From Buchnera aphidicola (Diuraphis noxia) (GTDB lineage: Bacteria; Pseudomonadota; Gammaproteobacteria; Enterobacterales; Enterobacteriaceae): a DNA stretch of 64,000 nucleotides. Where the stretch lies: the NCBI RefSeq assembly GCF_001700895.1, contig NZ_CP013259.1:1-64000 (forward strand), given 5' to 3'. This document shows, in pieces, positions 15,014-26,537 of this stretch. Position 1 is the first letter of the stretch. Every line of letters starts with the position of its first letter. The translations under genes were made by a program, and so were the position numbers. The notes under the pieces were generated by a model. That model was given only the letters and a program-made list of their open reading frames with translations, was not told where the DNA came from and searched no databases.

Positions 15014-16606
15014 ATGGAAGTACAACGTAATTTTTTTATTTTTGCTTTTTTATTTGTCTCTTTCTTGCTTTGGCAAGCATGGCAAAGTCAAATATCATCA
15101 AGTAATAAAACAAATGAAAAAAAAAATTTAACGTCACATTTTTTAAATACAGAAAAACATAACAATCAAATTGTTATAAAAAATGATGTTATTAGTTTAT
15201 CAGTAAATATGTATGGAGGAGATATAGAAGAAGCTTATTTATTAACATATAAAGATCAATTGCATTCGTCTAAACCTTTTAAATTACTTGAAACGACACC
15301 TGATTTTATTTATCAAGCTCAAAGTGGATTAACTGGAAAAGATGGACCAGATCGTTTTAATAATGATACTAGGCCGTTATATGTTGCAAAAAAAAATTCT
15401 TTTAAATTAGAAGATCATGAAAAAGAATTACGTGTTCCAATAAAATGGATTAATAAAAACGGTGTAACTTATACAAAAACTTTTATTCTAAAACCTAAGA
15501 GATATGATGTTCAGGTAGAATACGAGATTGACAATTCGACTCAAGATTCGCTAGAAATGAATATGTTGGGACAAATAAAACAAACTATTAGTTTACCAGA
15601 AAAGCGTAATTCTTATAGTGGAAATTTTGCACTTCAAACTTTTCGAGGTGCTGCTTATTCAAGTTCTGATAATAAATATGAAAAATATAAGTTTGATGCT
15701 ATTTCTCATAATAAAAATTTGCATGTTCTTACTACGAATGGTTGGATTGCGATGTTACAGCAATATTTTGCCGTTGCATGGATTCCTGGTGATAGTATAG
15801 GTCAAAATACCATATATACTGCTAATTTGGATCATGGAATTGCTGCAATTGGTTATAAATCTCCAGTAATTCATGTATCACCTTATTCTAAATCTCTTAT
15901 AAAATCAAAAATATGGATTGGTCCTGAAATACAAAAAGAAATGCAGTTAGTGGCACCAAACTTAGATTTGACAGTAGATTATGGTTGGCTTTGGTTTTTA
16001 TCACAGCCATTATTTCAGTTATTAACTTTTTTACATAAAATCATAGGAAACTGGGGTTTTTCTATTATTTTAATTACTTTCATTATGAAAGCAATTACCT
16101 ATCCTTTAACAAAATCACAATATGTTTCTATGGCAAAAATGCGTATGTTACAACCTAAAATAAAAGAAATAAAAGAAAAATTTAAACATGATAAAAAACG
16201 TATTAGTCAAGAAATCATTATATTATATAAAAACGAAAGAATTAATCCCTTAGGAGGTTTTTTACCTATTTTTATTCAGATGCCAATTTTTTTATCTCTT
16301 TATTATATGCTTATCAGTTCTGTAGAATTACGACATTCTCCATTTATTTTATGGGTACATGATTTATCTAGTCAAGATCCATATTATATATTACCCATGA
16401 TTATGGGTTTGACAATGTTTATTATTCAAAAGATATCATCAGTTAGTAATGTCACAGATCCTTTTCAAAAAAAGATTATGCATTTTATCCCTATAATTTT
16501 TACAATCTTTTTTTTATGGTTTCCTTCAGGATTAGTTTTATACTACATTATAAGTAATGTAGTTACCATTATACAACAACGATTTATTTTTTCTAAATTA
16601 AATTAA
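15014..16606 (+). CDS. yidC: membrane protein insertase YidC
   Basis: YidC inserts inner-membrane proteins, including subunit c of ATP synthase, alone or with Sec. The 530-residue product (E. coli 548) has the N-terminal anchor (about 5-22), a large periplasmic beta-sandwich domain, and the conserved C-terminal insertase helices from about residue 340 (IILITFIMKAITYPLTK, then PLGGFLPIFIQMPIFLSLYY). In E. coli yidD lies between rnpA and yidC; here 209 bases remain and I see no yidD remnant in them. Confidence 0.97.
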   Translation: MEVQRNFFIFAFLFVSFLLWQAWQSQISSSNKTNEKKNLTSHFLNTEKHNNQIVIKNDVISLSVNMYGGDIEEAYLLTYKDQLHSSKPFKLLETTPDFIYQAQSGLTGKDGPDRFNNDTRPLYVAKKNSFKLEDHEKELRVPIKWINKNGVTYTKTFILKPKRYDVQVEYEIDNSTQDSLEMNMLGQIKQTISLPEKRNSYSGNFALQTFRGAAYSSSDNKYEKYKFDAISHNKNLHVLTTNGWIAMLQQYFAVAWIPGDSIGQNTIYTANLDHGIAAIGYKSPVIHVSPYSKSLIKSKIWIGPEIQKEMQLVAPNLDLTVDYGWLWFLSQPLFQLLTFLHKIIGNWGFSIILITFIMKAITYPLTKSQYVSMAKMRMLQPKIKEIKEKFKHDKKRISQEIIILYKNERINPLGGFLPIFIQMPIFLSLYYMLISSVELRHSPFILWVHDLSSQDPYYILPMIMGLTMFIIQKISSVSNVTDPFQKKIMHFIPIIFTIFFLWFPSGLVLYYIISNVVTIIQQRFIFSKLN

Positions 16607-16690
16607 TTTATAAGATATAGAATATTTTTTTAAACATGCTAAAAAATATCAGTTTTTAATTTTTTGATATTTATATTAAGAAAACATTTT

Positions 16691-18049
16691 ATGATTGATA
16701 ATGACACTATTGTTGCACAAGTAACTTGTCCTGGAAAGAGTGCAGTTGGAATATTAAGGATATCAGGTCCTCAAACAAAAAAAATTGCTATAGAAATTTT
16801 AGGCACAATGCCCCAAGCAAGATTTGCCACTTATTCAAAATTTTTAGATCAAAATAATCAAATATTAGATAAAGGTATATGTATCTGGTTCCCTGCTCCG
16901 CATTCATTTACAGGTGAAGATGTATTAGAATTACAAGGGCATGGTAATCCATTGATTATGGATCTATTAATTAAAAGAATTATTGCTATTAAAAATACTA
17001 GAATTGCTGAACCAGGAGAATTTTCTAAACGTGCGTTTTTTAATGGAAAAATAGATTTAATTCAAGCTGAATCTATAGATGATTTAATTAATTCAGAAAC
17101 AGAATTATTTGCACGTGCGGCATTAAATTCATTAGAAGGTAGTTTTTCATTTTCTATTCAAGAATTAATCAACTCAATTATTGAATTTCGTGTAAATTTA
17201 GAATCTAGTATAGATTTTGTAGAAGATGAAATTGATATTAATATACAAACTTTAGTGTATGACAAATTTATTCAATTAAATGAAAATTTTAAACAAATTC
17301 AAAAAAATATTTCAGAAGGAAGTATATTAAGAGAAGAAAAAAAAATAATAATTGCAGGTTTACCGAATGCAGGTAAATCTAGTTTACTAAACGCTTTGTC
17401 ATCGTGTGACAGAGCAATAGTAACAAATATACCTGGAACTACCCGAGATCTTCTTTATGAATCTGTTAATATTCATGGTGTTTTATATAAACTTATTGAT
17501 ACCGCTGGTTTGCGTAAAACAAAAAATAAAATAGAATCTATTGGAATTGCACGAACATGGGATACCATTAAAAAATGTGATCATGTTCTTTTTGTTGTTG
17601 ATAAAACCAAGAGTATAGTACAACAAAAAAAAATATGTGATGATTTTATAAAAAATATTCCGAATACTATAAAAGTAACTTTTGTTTTAAATAAAAATGA
17701 TTTAATGCAGGATGAATTTGGTATTAAAAAAAGACAGGGGTTCTTTTTTATTAGTGTTTCTGCGTATACAGGACAAGGTATTGACGTATTACGTAATCAT
17801 ATTGTAAAAATTGAAAAAAATAGAAGCAATAAAAGTATCTTTATTGCGCGTAGACGACATATACATCAAATTGATTTAGCATATAAAGAATTTTTACTTG
17901 CTAGAAAAAATTGGTTGACTTTTCAAAATATTGAGTGTTTAGCTGAATCGCTTAGATTAATAAGTAAGTTTTTAGGAGAAATAACAGGAAAATTTACCTC
18001 TGATGATTTATTAGAACATATTTTTTCTAGTTTTTGTATTGGAAAATAA
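16691..18049 (+). CDS. mnmE: tRNA modification GTPase MnmE (TrmE)
   Basis: MnmE is the GTPase and folate-binding partner of MnmG in modification of U34. Starting at the ATG at 16691, which gives [17 protein letters not shown] as in the family, it has 452 residues (E. coli 454). An upstream TTG in the same frame (16664) is not supported. Features are an N-terminal folate-binding domain, the G1 loop GLPNAGKSS near residue 224, G3 DTAGLR, G4 NKND, and the C-terminal FCIGK with the conserved Cys. Its partner gene opens the window. Confidence 0.97.
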   Translation: MIDNDTIVAQVTCPGKSAVGILRISGPQTKKIAIEILGTMPQARFATYSKFLDQNNQILDKGICIWFPAPHSFTGEDVLELQGHGNPLIMDLLIKRIIAIKNTRIAEPGEFSKRAFFNGKIDLIQAESIDDLINSETELFARAALNSLEGSFSFSIQELINSIIEFRVNLESSIDFVEDEIDINIQTLVYDKFIQLNENFKQIQKNISEGSILREEKKIIIAGLPNAGKSSLLNALSSCDRAIVTNIPGTTRDLLYESVNIHGVLYKLIDTAGLRKTKNKIESIGIARTWDTIKKCDHVLFVVDKTKSIVQQKKICDDFIKNIPNTIKVTFVLNKNDLMQDEFGIKKRQGFFFISVSAYTGQGIDVLRNHIVKIEKNRSNKSIFIARRRHIHQIDLAYKEFLLARKNWLTFQNIECLAESLRLISKFLGEITGKFTSDDLLEHIFSSFCIGK

Positions 18050-18073
18050 CTTTTGATATTGTACATTTTAATA

Positions 18074-18146
18074 TGCCCGGAGGCGGAATTGAACCACCGA
18101 CACGGGGATTTTCAGTCCCCTGCTCTACCGACTGAGCTATCCGGGC
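18074..18146 (-). tRNA. pheT: tRNA-Phe (anticodon GAA)
   Basis: The minus strand reads as a 73-base cloverleaf: a GCCCGGA/TCCGGGC acceptor stem, the D-arm AGCTCAGTCGGTAGAGC, the anticodon stem GGGGA around CTGAAAA with anticodon GAA, and a T-arm loop TTCAATT. It closely matches E. coli tRNA-Phe. The discriminator is A, followed by TAT rather than CCA, so CCA must be added after transcription. The gene symbol is by analogy only. Confidence 0.97.
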
Positions 18147-18327
18147 TTATTTTAAAAACTATATTAAATCATCAAATCTAAAACATTGTCAATATTTTTT
18201 TATTTCTTTATTAATTGTTTGTTCTTTTTAAAATAAATAAAATTCTTGTAAGGAATTAAAAAACAAGCTATTTCAATATAATTAAAGTATGAATAAATAA
18301 GAAAAATATAAAAAAATAATATTTACC

Positions 18328-18354
18328 CTTGAAAGTTTTAATAAAGATCCATAT
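18328..18354 (+). promoter_or_regulatory. sigma-32 heat-shock promoter of groESL
   Basis: CTTGAAA (18328-18334) and CCATAT (18349-18354) are separated by 14 bases, matching the sigma-32 consensus CTTGAAA-N13/14-CCCCATnT in the -35 box and the CCAT core. It lies 87 bases before groES. The sigma-32 gene itself, rpoH, is in this window at 25518, so the heat-shock circuit for the chaperonin appears complete. Confidence 0.8.
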
Positions 18355-18441
18355 ATTTAAAATAAGAAAATATTTTAGATTATTTTAAAATAATAAAATT
18401 ATAAAAAAATTAAGCAAGATTATTCACAGGAGTATTGTTAT

Positions 18442-18732
18442 ATGAAAATTCGTCCGTTGCATGATCGTGTGCTTGTTAAACGTAAAGAAGTTGAAGCAAA
18501 GTCTGCAGGTGGTATTGTTCTTACAGGTTCTGCTGCAGGAAAGTCTACTAGAGGCACAGTAACAGCTGTAGGTAAGGGTCGTGTATTAGATAATGGAGAA
18601 ATTAAGCCATTAGATGTAAAAGTTGGTGATCTTGTTATTTTTAATGAAGGATATGGTGCAAAAACAGAAAAAATTGATAATGAAGAATTATTGATTTTAA
18701 ATGAAAGTGACATTTTGGCAATTGTTGAATAG
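18442..18732 (+). CDS. groS: co-chaperonin GroES
   Basis: GroES is the heptameric lid of the GroEL folding chamber. The 96-residue frame (E. coli 97) starts [18 protein letters not shown], has the mobile loop [16 protein letters not shown] (residues 21-36) that docks on GroEL, and ends with [20 protein letters not shown] before the ATG supplies a strong Shine-Dalgarno. It is transcribed with groEL 71 bases downstream from the sigma-32 promoter. GroESL is extremely abundant in Buchnera and was long known as symbionin. Confidence 0.98.
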   Translation: MKIRPLHDRVLVKRKEVEAKSAGGIVLTGSAAGKSTRGTVTAVGKGRVLDNGEIKPLDVKVGDLVIFNEGYGAKTEKIDNEELLILNESDILAIVE

Positions 18733-18791
18733 TAAACTGAGTCAAAAAACTGAGTAAACTATACGTTATATTCATTAAAAAATTTATTTAA

Positions 18792-20450
<1,659 letters not shown>

Positions 20451-20488
20451 TCAACTATTTATCTGTGTTAAAAGTATATGAATTTTTT

Positions 20489-20524
20489 CTTTCCTCAGAT
20501 TTAATGATTCTGAGGAAAGTTTTT
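20489..20524 (+). terminator. intrinsic terminator of groESL
   Basis: CTTTCCTCAGA (20489-20499) and TCTGAGGAAAG (20509-20519) form an 11-bp perfect stem, followed directly by TTTTT. It starts 39 bases after the groEL stop codon. A convergent epmB lies just downstream. This is the cleanest rho-independent terminator in the window. Confidence 0.9.
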
Positions 20525-20561
20525 GAATATGATAAATCGAATAAATTAGTTTTTTTCTCTA

Positions 20562-21569
20562 TTAAAAAATTATTAATTTATTATCTTTTGAACCAATATC
20601 ATAAACTAATTTAGGTACTAAATAACCAGATATCATTTTTATTAAATCTTTCATAATATATTTTGCTTTTTTGATTGAAACTGAAAAATGCATAGCTCCA
20701 CTTACTTTGTCTAAAATATGTAAATAATATGGTAAAATATTATTTTCAAATAATAAACTACTTAATTCTGCTAAAATAATAGCGTCATCATTAATATTTT
20801 TTAACAAAACACTTTGATTTAATAAAATTACACCCGATTCTTTTAATTTTAAAAGACTTTGACTGAGTTCTTGATTGATTTCTTGTGGGTGATTTATGTG
20901 GGTAACGAAAACGATTTTTAATGATGATTTAACAAAAATATTACATAAATCAGAAGTAATACGGTTAGGAATTACAATAGGTAATCGAGTATGTATCCTT
21001 AATCGTTTTATATGATTAATTTTAGATAAATATGTAACCAGCCATAATAATTCATGATCTTTCGCCATGAGTGGATCGCCACCAGACAAAATAACTTCGT
21101 TTAGGTATTTGTTTTTTTTAATATATTCAAGTGCTCGAATCCAATTACTTTTTTTTCCTTTGTTTTTTTCGTATGGAAAATATTTTCGAAAACAATATCT
21201 ACAATTGATAGCACAATTTGTTTTTACAAGTAACAATACGCGATCGTTATATTTATGTAATAATCCAGGTAAAACGATATGATTTGTTTCTTTTATAGGG
21301 TCTTTAATATATTTTACAGTGTTTAAAAATTCTTGATTATTAGTAATTACTTGAAGAAAAAGTGGATCTTGTGGATCATTTTTTTTCATTCTTAATACGA
21401 ATGAAAGAGGGACACGAAATGGAAATATTTTGTTTTTTTTTAATTTAGAATATTGTTTATAACTGTCTAACTTAAGAATTTTTAGTAGTTCTTTTGGTTG
21501 AGTTATTGATGTAGATAACTCGTATAACCACTTGTCTCTTGTTATAAGAGTATTATTTTTTAATCTCAT
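20562..21569 (-). CDS. epmB: EF-P (R)-beta-lysine synthase, lysine 2,3-aminomutase-like (EpmB, YjeK)
   Basis: EpmB is a radical-SAM enzyme converting lysine to (R)-beta-lysine, which EpmA attaches to Lys34 of EF-P. The 335-residue protein has the radical-SAM cluster [17 protein letters not shown] around residue 120, with the CxxxCxxC spacing, then [11 protein letters not shown], which belongs to the SAM site. It is divergent from its substrate gene efp, with only 33 bases between the start codons, so promoters must overlap. The ligase gene epmA is not in this window. Confidence 0.94.
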   Translation of the reverse strand: MRLKNNTLITRDKWLYELSTSITQPKELLKILKLDSYKQYSKLKKNKIFPFRVPLSFVLRMKKNDPQDPLFLQVITNNQEFLNTVKYIKDPIKETNHIVLPGLLHKYNDRVLLLVKTNCAINCRYCFRKYFPYEKNKGKKSNWIRALEYIKKNKYLNEVILSGGDPLMAKDHELLWLVTYLSKINHIKRLRIHTRLPIVIPNRITSDLCNIFVKSSLKIVFVTHINHPQEINQELSQSLLKLKESGVILLNQSVLLKNINDDAIILAELSSLLFENNILPYYLHILDKVSGAMHFSVSIKKAKYIMKDLIKMISGYLVPKLVYDIGSKDNKLIIF

Positions 21570-21602
21570 TTTTATATATATTTTGCAAAAATAAAGGTTG
21601 GT

Positions 21603-22172
21603 ATGAGAGTGTATTATAGCAATAGTTTTCGTTCCGGTAATAAAATTATATTTGAAAACGAACCTTATTTAATAGAGTCTAGTGAATTTGTAAAGCCCGG
21701 GAAGGGACAGTCTTTTGTCCGTGTAAAATTAAGAAATTTTTCAACAAAACAACTTATAGAAAAAACTTTTAAATCTACAGACTCATTTCCAATAGCTGAT
21801 ATTTTAGAAAAAAAAGTTGTGTATTTGTATAATGATAGTCATTTTTGGTATTTTATTGATGACAAGACGTTTGAAGAATTATCAGTCGAAAAAAATATTA
21901 TTGGTTCGAACAAAAAATGGTTATTGGAACAAGATTTATGTATTGCCATTTTATGGAATAAACGACCAATTTCTATTATACCTAAAAATTTTGTAGAACT
22001 GAAAATTATCAGTACAGATGCTACTTTAAAAAATGATACTATTAACAATAATATAACTAAATTAGCTACTTTAAGTACAGGTGCGATTATAAGAGTACCT
22101 GTTTTTATTGAAATCGGTTCATTAGTAAAAGTAGATACTAGATCTGGTGAATACGTATGTAGAATTAAATAA
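21603..22172 (+). CDS. efp: translation elongation factor P
   Basis: EF-P rescues ribosomes stalled at polyproline. The 189-residue product (E. coli 188) has the three-barrel layout. The modification loop [11 protein letters not shown] contains Lys34, the residue beta-lysylated by EpmA with lysine from EpmB, whose gene is adjacent and divergent. The N-terminal [11 protein letters not shown] and the C-terminal [13 protein letters not shown] match the family. It runs convergent into dnaC with 16 bases between stop codons. Confidence 0.97.
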   Translation: MRVYYSNSFRSGNKIIFENEPYLIESSEFVKPGKGQSFVRVKLRNFSTKQLIEKTFKSTDSFPIADILEKKVVYLYNDSHFWYFIDDKTFEELSVEKNIIGSNKKWLLEQDLCIAILWNKRPISIIPKNFVELKIISTDATLKNDTINNNITKLATLSTGAIIRVPVFIEIGSLVKVDTRSGEYVCRIK

Positions 22173-22188
22173 CGATTTTTTATTTTTA

Positions 22189-22929
22189 TTAATATTCATT
22201 ACCTTTTACATATTGTCTATAACTATCCCATTCGAAAGTTAGCCATAAGCTATTACCTAATCGCATTCTATCGATTACTCTTTCCCCTAATAAACTTTTC
22301 ATCCCTTTGTGATCTAGATTTGACAACATTCCAGTTGATCGTTTAGATGATGAACGCCTATCAACTATTTGATTAATAATCACTTTTTCATAACGAGATT
22401 CGGTTTGCATACCAATTTCATCAATCATTAATAAATCTACGCTACTAAGATTATGTAATAAGTTTTCCTCAGTAATATGACTGGTACCATTAAACGTACC
22501 TTTCATATTTGACATTAAATCAGCAACTGTAACGAGTAAAATACTTTTTCCGTGTAAAATTAAATAATTTCCTATAGCTGAGGCTAAATGATTTTTTCCT
22601 GTTCCTGGTTTACCTGAAAAAATAAAACTTGCAATATTTTGATTAAATTCCTCTGCATATCGTTTTGATGCTTTAAGAACTCTTCTTTGACCGTCATGTT
22701 CAACTTTATAATTATCAAATGAACAATTCATATATAATTCTCGTATTCCTGATCTTCCTAGCACACGTTGCATGCGCATAGCTTTATTTGCGCGTAAGAT
22801 AGATTCAGAAGACAATCTTCCTTGTTCTTGATTCCAAGCTAATAAATCTTCGTCATTATCAAATTTTGGTTTAATGTGATTAGGCATAAGACGTTGAAGA
22901 CGTTTAAAGAATTCAGTGTAAAATGTCAT
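22189..22929 (-). CDS. dnaC: DNA helicase loader DnaC
   Basis: DnaC is the AAA+ loader that places DnaB helicase at the origin or at restart sites. The 246-residue frame (E. coli 245) has the Walker A GKPGTGKNHLA near residues 102-112 and the Walker B DLLMIDEIG near 165. The N-terminal segment that binds DnaB is present. Its start codon shares one base with the dnaT stop codon, so the pair is translationally coupled. DnaC is restricted to E. coli relatives, which supports the enterobacterial assignment. Confidence 0.96.
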   Translation of the reverse strand: MTFYTEFFKRLQRLMPNHIKPKFDNDEDLLAWNQEQGRLSSESILRANKAMRMQRVLGRSGIRELYMNCSFDNYKVEHDGQRRVLKASKRYAEEFNQNIASFIFSGKPGTGKNHLASAIGNYLILHGKSILLVTVADLMSNMKGTFNGTSHITEENLLHNLSSVDLLMIDEIGMQTESRYEKVIINQIVDRRSSSKRSTGMLSNLDHKGMKSLLGERVIDRMRLGNSLWLTFEWDSYRQYVKGNEY

Positions 22930-23423
22930 TATTTACCTCTAAATCCATCAGGTATGGTTTGATCTGGTGTTGGTATGTAAGTAATGTCTCGTTTTTTTTG
23001 TGAAAAATTATCCATTGATCTACTTCTTTGCAAACTTCTAGCTAATTTTTGTTGCCATTGTATATGATAAAAAAAACAACCTTCTGCTTTCCAATAAGAA
23101 ACAAAAGATGTAATTTCAGATGTAGATGGTTCTTTATCTAATGTAATCCCCCATAATGCTGCTTGATGGATAAAGTCTGTATCAGGCATCCATTTGGAAT
23201 GCATAGAAAACTTTTTATTGATATTCAGCTTTTTTATATTTTTATATATTGAATTATATTCAAGATCAAAGACTTTTTTTAAAAAATCAGGTGTGACTGC
23301 ATAGAAGATTGGAGTGTTATTTTTTAAAACAGCTATAGCACCATTATTAGATTCTTTTAAAATCTTAATGGGGTTTTTACAAAATAAATCAAGTGTTGTA
23401 TTTTGAGAAATTAAAATTTTCAT
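22929..23423 (-). CDS. dnaT: primosomal protein DnaT
   Basis: DnaT works with PriA and PriB in replication restart, handing DNA to DnaC. The 164-residue product is shorter than the ~179 of E. coli. The N-terminus (TTLDLFCKNPIKILKESN) and the C-terminal core (FVSYWKAEGCFFYHIQWQQK, then a Ser/Arg-rich linker and a PDQTIPDGFRGK-like tail) resemble the family. The middle is diverged. It overlaps dnaC by one base. Confidence rests on these motifs plus the conserved neighbour. Confidence 0.88.
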   Translation of the reverse strand: MKILISQNTTLDLFCKNPIKILKESNNGAIAVLKNNTPIFYAVTPDFLKKVFDLEYNSIYKNIKKLNINKKFSMHSKWMPDTDFIHQAALWGITLDKEPSTSEITSFVSYWKAEGCFFYHIQWQQKLARSLQRSRSMDNFSQKKRDITYIPTPDQTIPDGFRGK

Positions 23424-23486
23424 AAATATTTTACCTTTTTAAAACTCGTAATCTAATATGTATGATTAGATATCTTAATATAAAAA

Positions 23487-24068
23487 TTATAAATTTGATA
23501 TGTTAAAAAAATAGAGATAGTATTCGATGTCGTTCGTAATTTTTTTTTTATGCAAAATCCAATTTTTGGATAGTGAAAGCGACTTTCCTTTAGCTTTTTC
23601 AATATAAATAAGAGAATTTTTTTTAACCCATTTGTTTTTTTCTAATAATTCGAGAGTTAATTGAATTAATCCTGTATGATAAGGTGGATCGATGAATATT
23701 ATATCATATGGTGTTCCATGTTTTTTTAACCAATTTAAAGTATTTGTGTGTATAATTTCTAAATTATGTATATTCAATGTATGAATATTATTTTTGAGAT
23801 TCATAATGGTTTGTTTTCTTATTTCTAAAAATGTTAAAAATTCAGCATGACGAGATATAGCTTCGATCCCTAATGCACCACTTCCTGCAAAACAATCAAG
23901 ACATCGAGCGTGTTTTATATATTTAGTTAACCACTCAAATACAGTTTTTCGTATGCGATTAGTTGTAGGACGTAAATTTACCGCACTAGTAAAAGATATT
24001 TTTCTTCCTTTTAATTTTCCAGAAACAATATACACTTTTCCATTTTTTTTTAAAAAATGATTACGCAT
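23487..24068 (-). CDS. rsmD: 16S rRNA (guanine966-N2)-methyltransferase RsmD (YhhF)
   Basis: RsmD methylates G966 of 16S rRNA. The 193-residue protein (E. coli 198) has the LRPTTNRIRKTVFEWL segment near residue 30, the SAM-binding CLDCFAGSGALGIEA near 57, and the catalytic DPPY (FIDPPYHTG) near 125. It is divergent from ftsY, its usual neighbour in E. coli, with 134 bases between them. Confidence 0.94.
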   Translation of the reverse strand: MRNHFLKKNGKVYIVSGKLKGRKISFTSAVNLRPTTNRIRKTVFEWLTKYIKHARCLDCFAGSGALGIEAISRHAEFLTFLEIRKQTIMNLKNNIHTLNIHNLEIIHTNTLNWLKKHGTPYDIIFIDPPYHTGLIQLTLELLEKNKWVKKNSLIYIEKAKGKSLSLSKNWILHKKKITNDIEYYLYFFNISNL

Positions 24069-24202
24069 TTTTATTCGATTTTTTGATTTTGTTGATATAA
24101 TCTATTTTATGATTATTAATCATGTAAATGAAACATTTTTTAAAATATATTCAAAATTTCATGAAAATAATTATGTTTATTATAAAATATAAGGATAAAT
24201 AA

Positions 24203-25396
24203 ATGAAAGATAGTAAAAAAACTAGTTTTTTTTCTTGGTTGAGCTCTACTATAAGAAAAAAAAATAGAGAAAAAAAATCAAATAATACAGAAGAGATAAA
24301 TAAAAAAAACGATTTTTTACTCGAAAAAGAAATCGTTCAGACCAAAAAAGAAAACATAAAATCTGATCAAGATTTATATGATTTAAAAAATTTATCAATT
24401 AAAAAAAATGATTTAAAAGATCAAAATTCAATAACATTAGATAATAATGTGAACAATTTAGAAACTTTTGAAAATAAGAATATAAATTTTTTTTCTCGTT
24501 TACAATCAAAATTAAAAAAAACAAAGAAATTTCTTGGTGATAGTATTCATCATATTTTTTTATCAAAAACGATTGATAAAATTCTTTTTGAAGAATTAGA
24601 AGAAAAAATGTTACTTGCTGATATTGGTGTTAAAACTACAGATCGCATTATTGCTAATTTAATTAAAGAAATTAATCGAAAAGATTTACAGATTTCTGAA
24701 AAGGTATATTTTTTATTAAAAAAAAATATGTTTAATATTTTAAAACAAGTAGAAGAACCTTTACAAATATTTAATCATACACCCTTTGTCATTTTAGTTG
24801 TAGGCGTAAATGGAACAGGCAAAACAACAACAGTTTCTAAATTAGCAAAAAAATATAAATTAGAAGGAAAATCGGTAATTTTAGCTGCAGCAGATACATT
24901 TAGAGCAGCAGGTATAGATCAATTACAAATATTAGGAAAATTAAATAAAATACCAGTAATAGCGCAAAGTTCTAATTCAGATCCAGCTGCAGTAGTATTT
25001 GATGCAATGATGTCAGCAAAAGCAAAAAAAATCGATGTATTAATTATTGATACTGCAGGAAGATTACATAATAAATTCCATTTAATGGAAGAATTGAAGA
25101 AGATAATTAGAGTTATGAAAAAAATAGATTCATGTGCTCCTCATGAAAAGATATTAATTGTTGATGCTTGTAATGGACAAAATACAATACAGCAAACAGA
25201 TATGTTTCATCAAGCTCTTAATTTAACTGGCATTATCATTACTAAATTAGATGGAACAGCAAAAGGAGGGGTTATTTTTTCATTAGCTGATCAGTTTCAA
25301 ATTCCTATTCGATATCTTGGAATTGGTGAAAAAACAGAAGATTTAGGTGTGTTTAATAGTAAAGAATTTATCGAGTCTATCTTTAGTAGTAGATAG
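24203..25396 (+). CDS. ftsY: signal recognition particle receptor FtsY
   Basis: FtsY is the SRP receptor GTPase that delivers ribosomes making membrane proteins to the translocon. The 397-residue product keeps a complete NG domain: GVNGTGKTTT (P-loop) near 200, AADTFRAAGIDQL, DTAGRLHN and TKLDGTAKGG. The N-terminal A domain is about 100 residues shorter than in E. coli (497) and is dominated by Lys and Asn runs rather than the usual acidic residues, probably through AT-driven drift. ftsE and ftsX, which follow in E. coli, are missing. Confidence 0.96.
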   Translation: MKDSKKTSFFSWLSSTIRKKNREKKSNNTEEINKKNDFLLEKEIVQTKKENIKSDQDLYDLKNLSIKKNDLKDQNSITLDNNVNNLETFENKNINFFSRLQSKLKKTKKFLGDSIHHIFLSKTIDKILFEELEEKMLLADIGVKTTDRIIANLIKEINRKDLQISEKVYFLLKKNMFNILKQVEEPLQIFNHTPFVILVVGVNGTGKTTTVSKLAKKYKLEGKSVILAAADTFRAAGIDQLQILGKLNKIPVIAQSSNSDPAAVVFDAMMSAKAKKIDVLIIDTAGRLHNKFHLMEELKKIIRVMKKIDSCAPHEKILIVDACNGQNTIQQTDMFHQALNLTGIIITKLDGTAKGGVIFSLADQFQIPIRYLGIGEKTEDLGVFNSKEFIESIFSSR

Positions 25397-25417
25397 TAAA
25401 TATTTTTTTATTCTATC

Positions 25418-25444
25418 AATATAAATCTTTTGATTTATATTTTT
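25418..25444 (+). terminator. intrinsic terminator after ftsY
   Basis: AATATAAATC (25418-25427) and GATTTATATT (25432-25441) make a 10-bp perfect stem with a TTTT loop, followed by more T. It lies 21 bases after the ftsY stop and before rpoH on the same strand. It suggests the two genes are transcribed separately even though ftsE and ftsX between them were lost. Confidence 0.75.
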
Positions 25445-25517
25445 AATTAAAGTATTATATTAGTATCCCACATACTTAAACTTTCGTAAAAGATATTGCA
25501 TTGATGCGGGAATAAAA

Positions 25518-26375
25518 ATGATTAATAAATTACAGATCTTATCTGTGACACCACCAAGTAATTTAGATGCATACATTAGAGTAGCTCATTTATGGCCAAT
25601 GTTATCAATAAAAGAAGAGCAATTACTTACTCAACGTTTACGTTATAATGGAGATTTAGATGCTGCAAAAACTTTAATTTTATCTCATCTTCGTTTTGTC
25701 GTTCATATTTCACGAAGTTATTCAGGATATGGTTTACTTCAATCAGATCTTATACAAGAAGGGAATATTGGTTTAATGAAAGCAGTTCGTAGATTTAATC
25801 CAGAAATAGGAGTTCGCTTAGTCTCTTTTGCTGTACATTGGATTAAATCAGAAATTCATGAATATGTTTTACGAAATTGGCGTATTGTTAAAGTAGCTAC
25901 TACAAAATCTCAGAGAAAACTGTTTTTTAATCTAAGAAAAACCAAAAAAAGATTAGGTTGGTTTAATGAAGAAGAAATTAATATGGTTGCAAGAGAATTA
26001 GGAGTTAGTAGTAAAGATGTTAGAGAAATGGAATCACGAATGTCTGTTCAAGACGTGACCTTTAATCCAATTCCAGAAGAAGACTATATAGATGGGAAAA
26101 ATCATAATACCGGACAATATTTACAGGATAAAACCTCTAATTTTGCGTCTAATGTAGAAGCTGATGACTGGGATCAACATGCCACAAACAAATTAAGTAT
26201 CGCATTGTTGGCATTAGATAAACGTAGTCGCGATATTATTCATGCACGCTGGTTAGATCAAGATAAAAAACGTACTTTACAAAAAATAGCTAACAGCTAT
26301 GGTATATCTGCAGAACGTGTACGACAATTAGAAAAAAACGCCATGAAAAAACTAAAAATAGCAATAGAATCTTAA
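25518..26375 (+). CDS. rpoH: RNA polymerase sigma-32 (heat-shock sigma factor)
   Basis: RpoH directs polymerase to heat-shock promoters such as the one before groES in this window. The 285-residue product (E. coli 284) has region 2 ([32 protein letters not shown]), the RpoH box QRKLFFNLR around residue 133 that distinguishes it from RpoD, and region 4.2 ([19 protein letters not shown]). Start ATG at 25518. I could not confirm the mRNA thermosensor known in E. coli. It has its own downstream terminator. Confidence 0.97.
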   Translation: MINKLQILSVTPPSNLDAYIRVAHLWPMLSIKEEQLLTQRLRYNGDLDAAKTLILSHLRFVVHISRSYSGYGLLQSDLIQEGNIGLMKAVRRFNPEIGVRLVSFAVHWIKSEIHEYVLRNWRIVKVATTKSQRKLFFNLRKTKKRLGWFNEEEINMVARELGVSSKDVREMESRMSVQDVTFNPIPEEDYIDGKNHNTGQYLQDKTSNFASNVEADDWDQHATNKLSIALLALDKRSRDIIHARWLDQDKKRTLQKIANSYGISAERVRQLEKNAMKKLKIAIES

Positions 26376-26439
26376 TCTTATAAAATAATTTTTTATTATA
26401 TTTTTTTATATCAATACGATAAAAAAGAATTTTTTATGT

Positions 26440-26487
26440 AGAGTATGAGATTGAGTTTATTTAAAATTGAAGACTCATACTCTTTTT
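26440..26487 (+). terminator. intrinsic terminator after rpoH
   Basis: AGAGTATGAG (26440-26449) pairs perfectly with CTCATACTCT (26474-26483), followed by TTTT. The loop is 24 bases. It lies between convergent rpoH and glmS. The T-run favours action on the rpoH transcript, although the stem could also serve glmS. Confidence 0.7.
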
Positions 26488-26537
26488 GATCTCAAACAAT
26501 GTTATTTTTTTTATACATAAAAAATTAGTACATAGCA

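Noticed and set aside
18420..18428. TTATTCACA, a relaxed DnaA box before groES
   Set aside because: It overlaps the groES Shine-Dalgarno region and resembles the E. coli groE leader. A single relaxed box far from the origin is not meaningful.
18438..18713. Antisense frame across groES (91 codons), and similar ones across groEL, rpoB, rpoC and rpoD
   Set aside because: These frames arise because the highly conserved, less AT-rich genes contain few stops on the other strand. None has family motifs.
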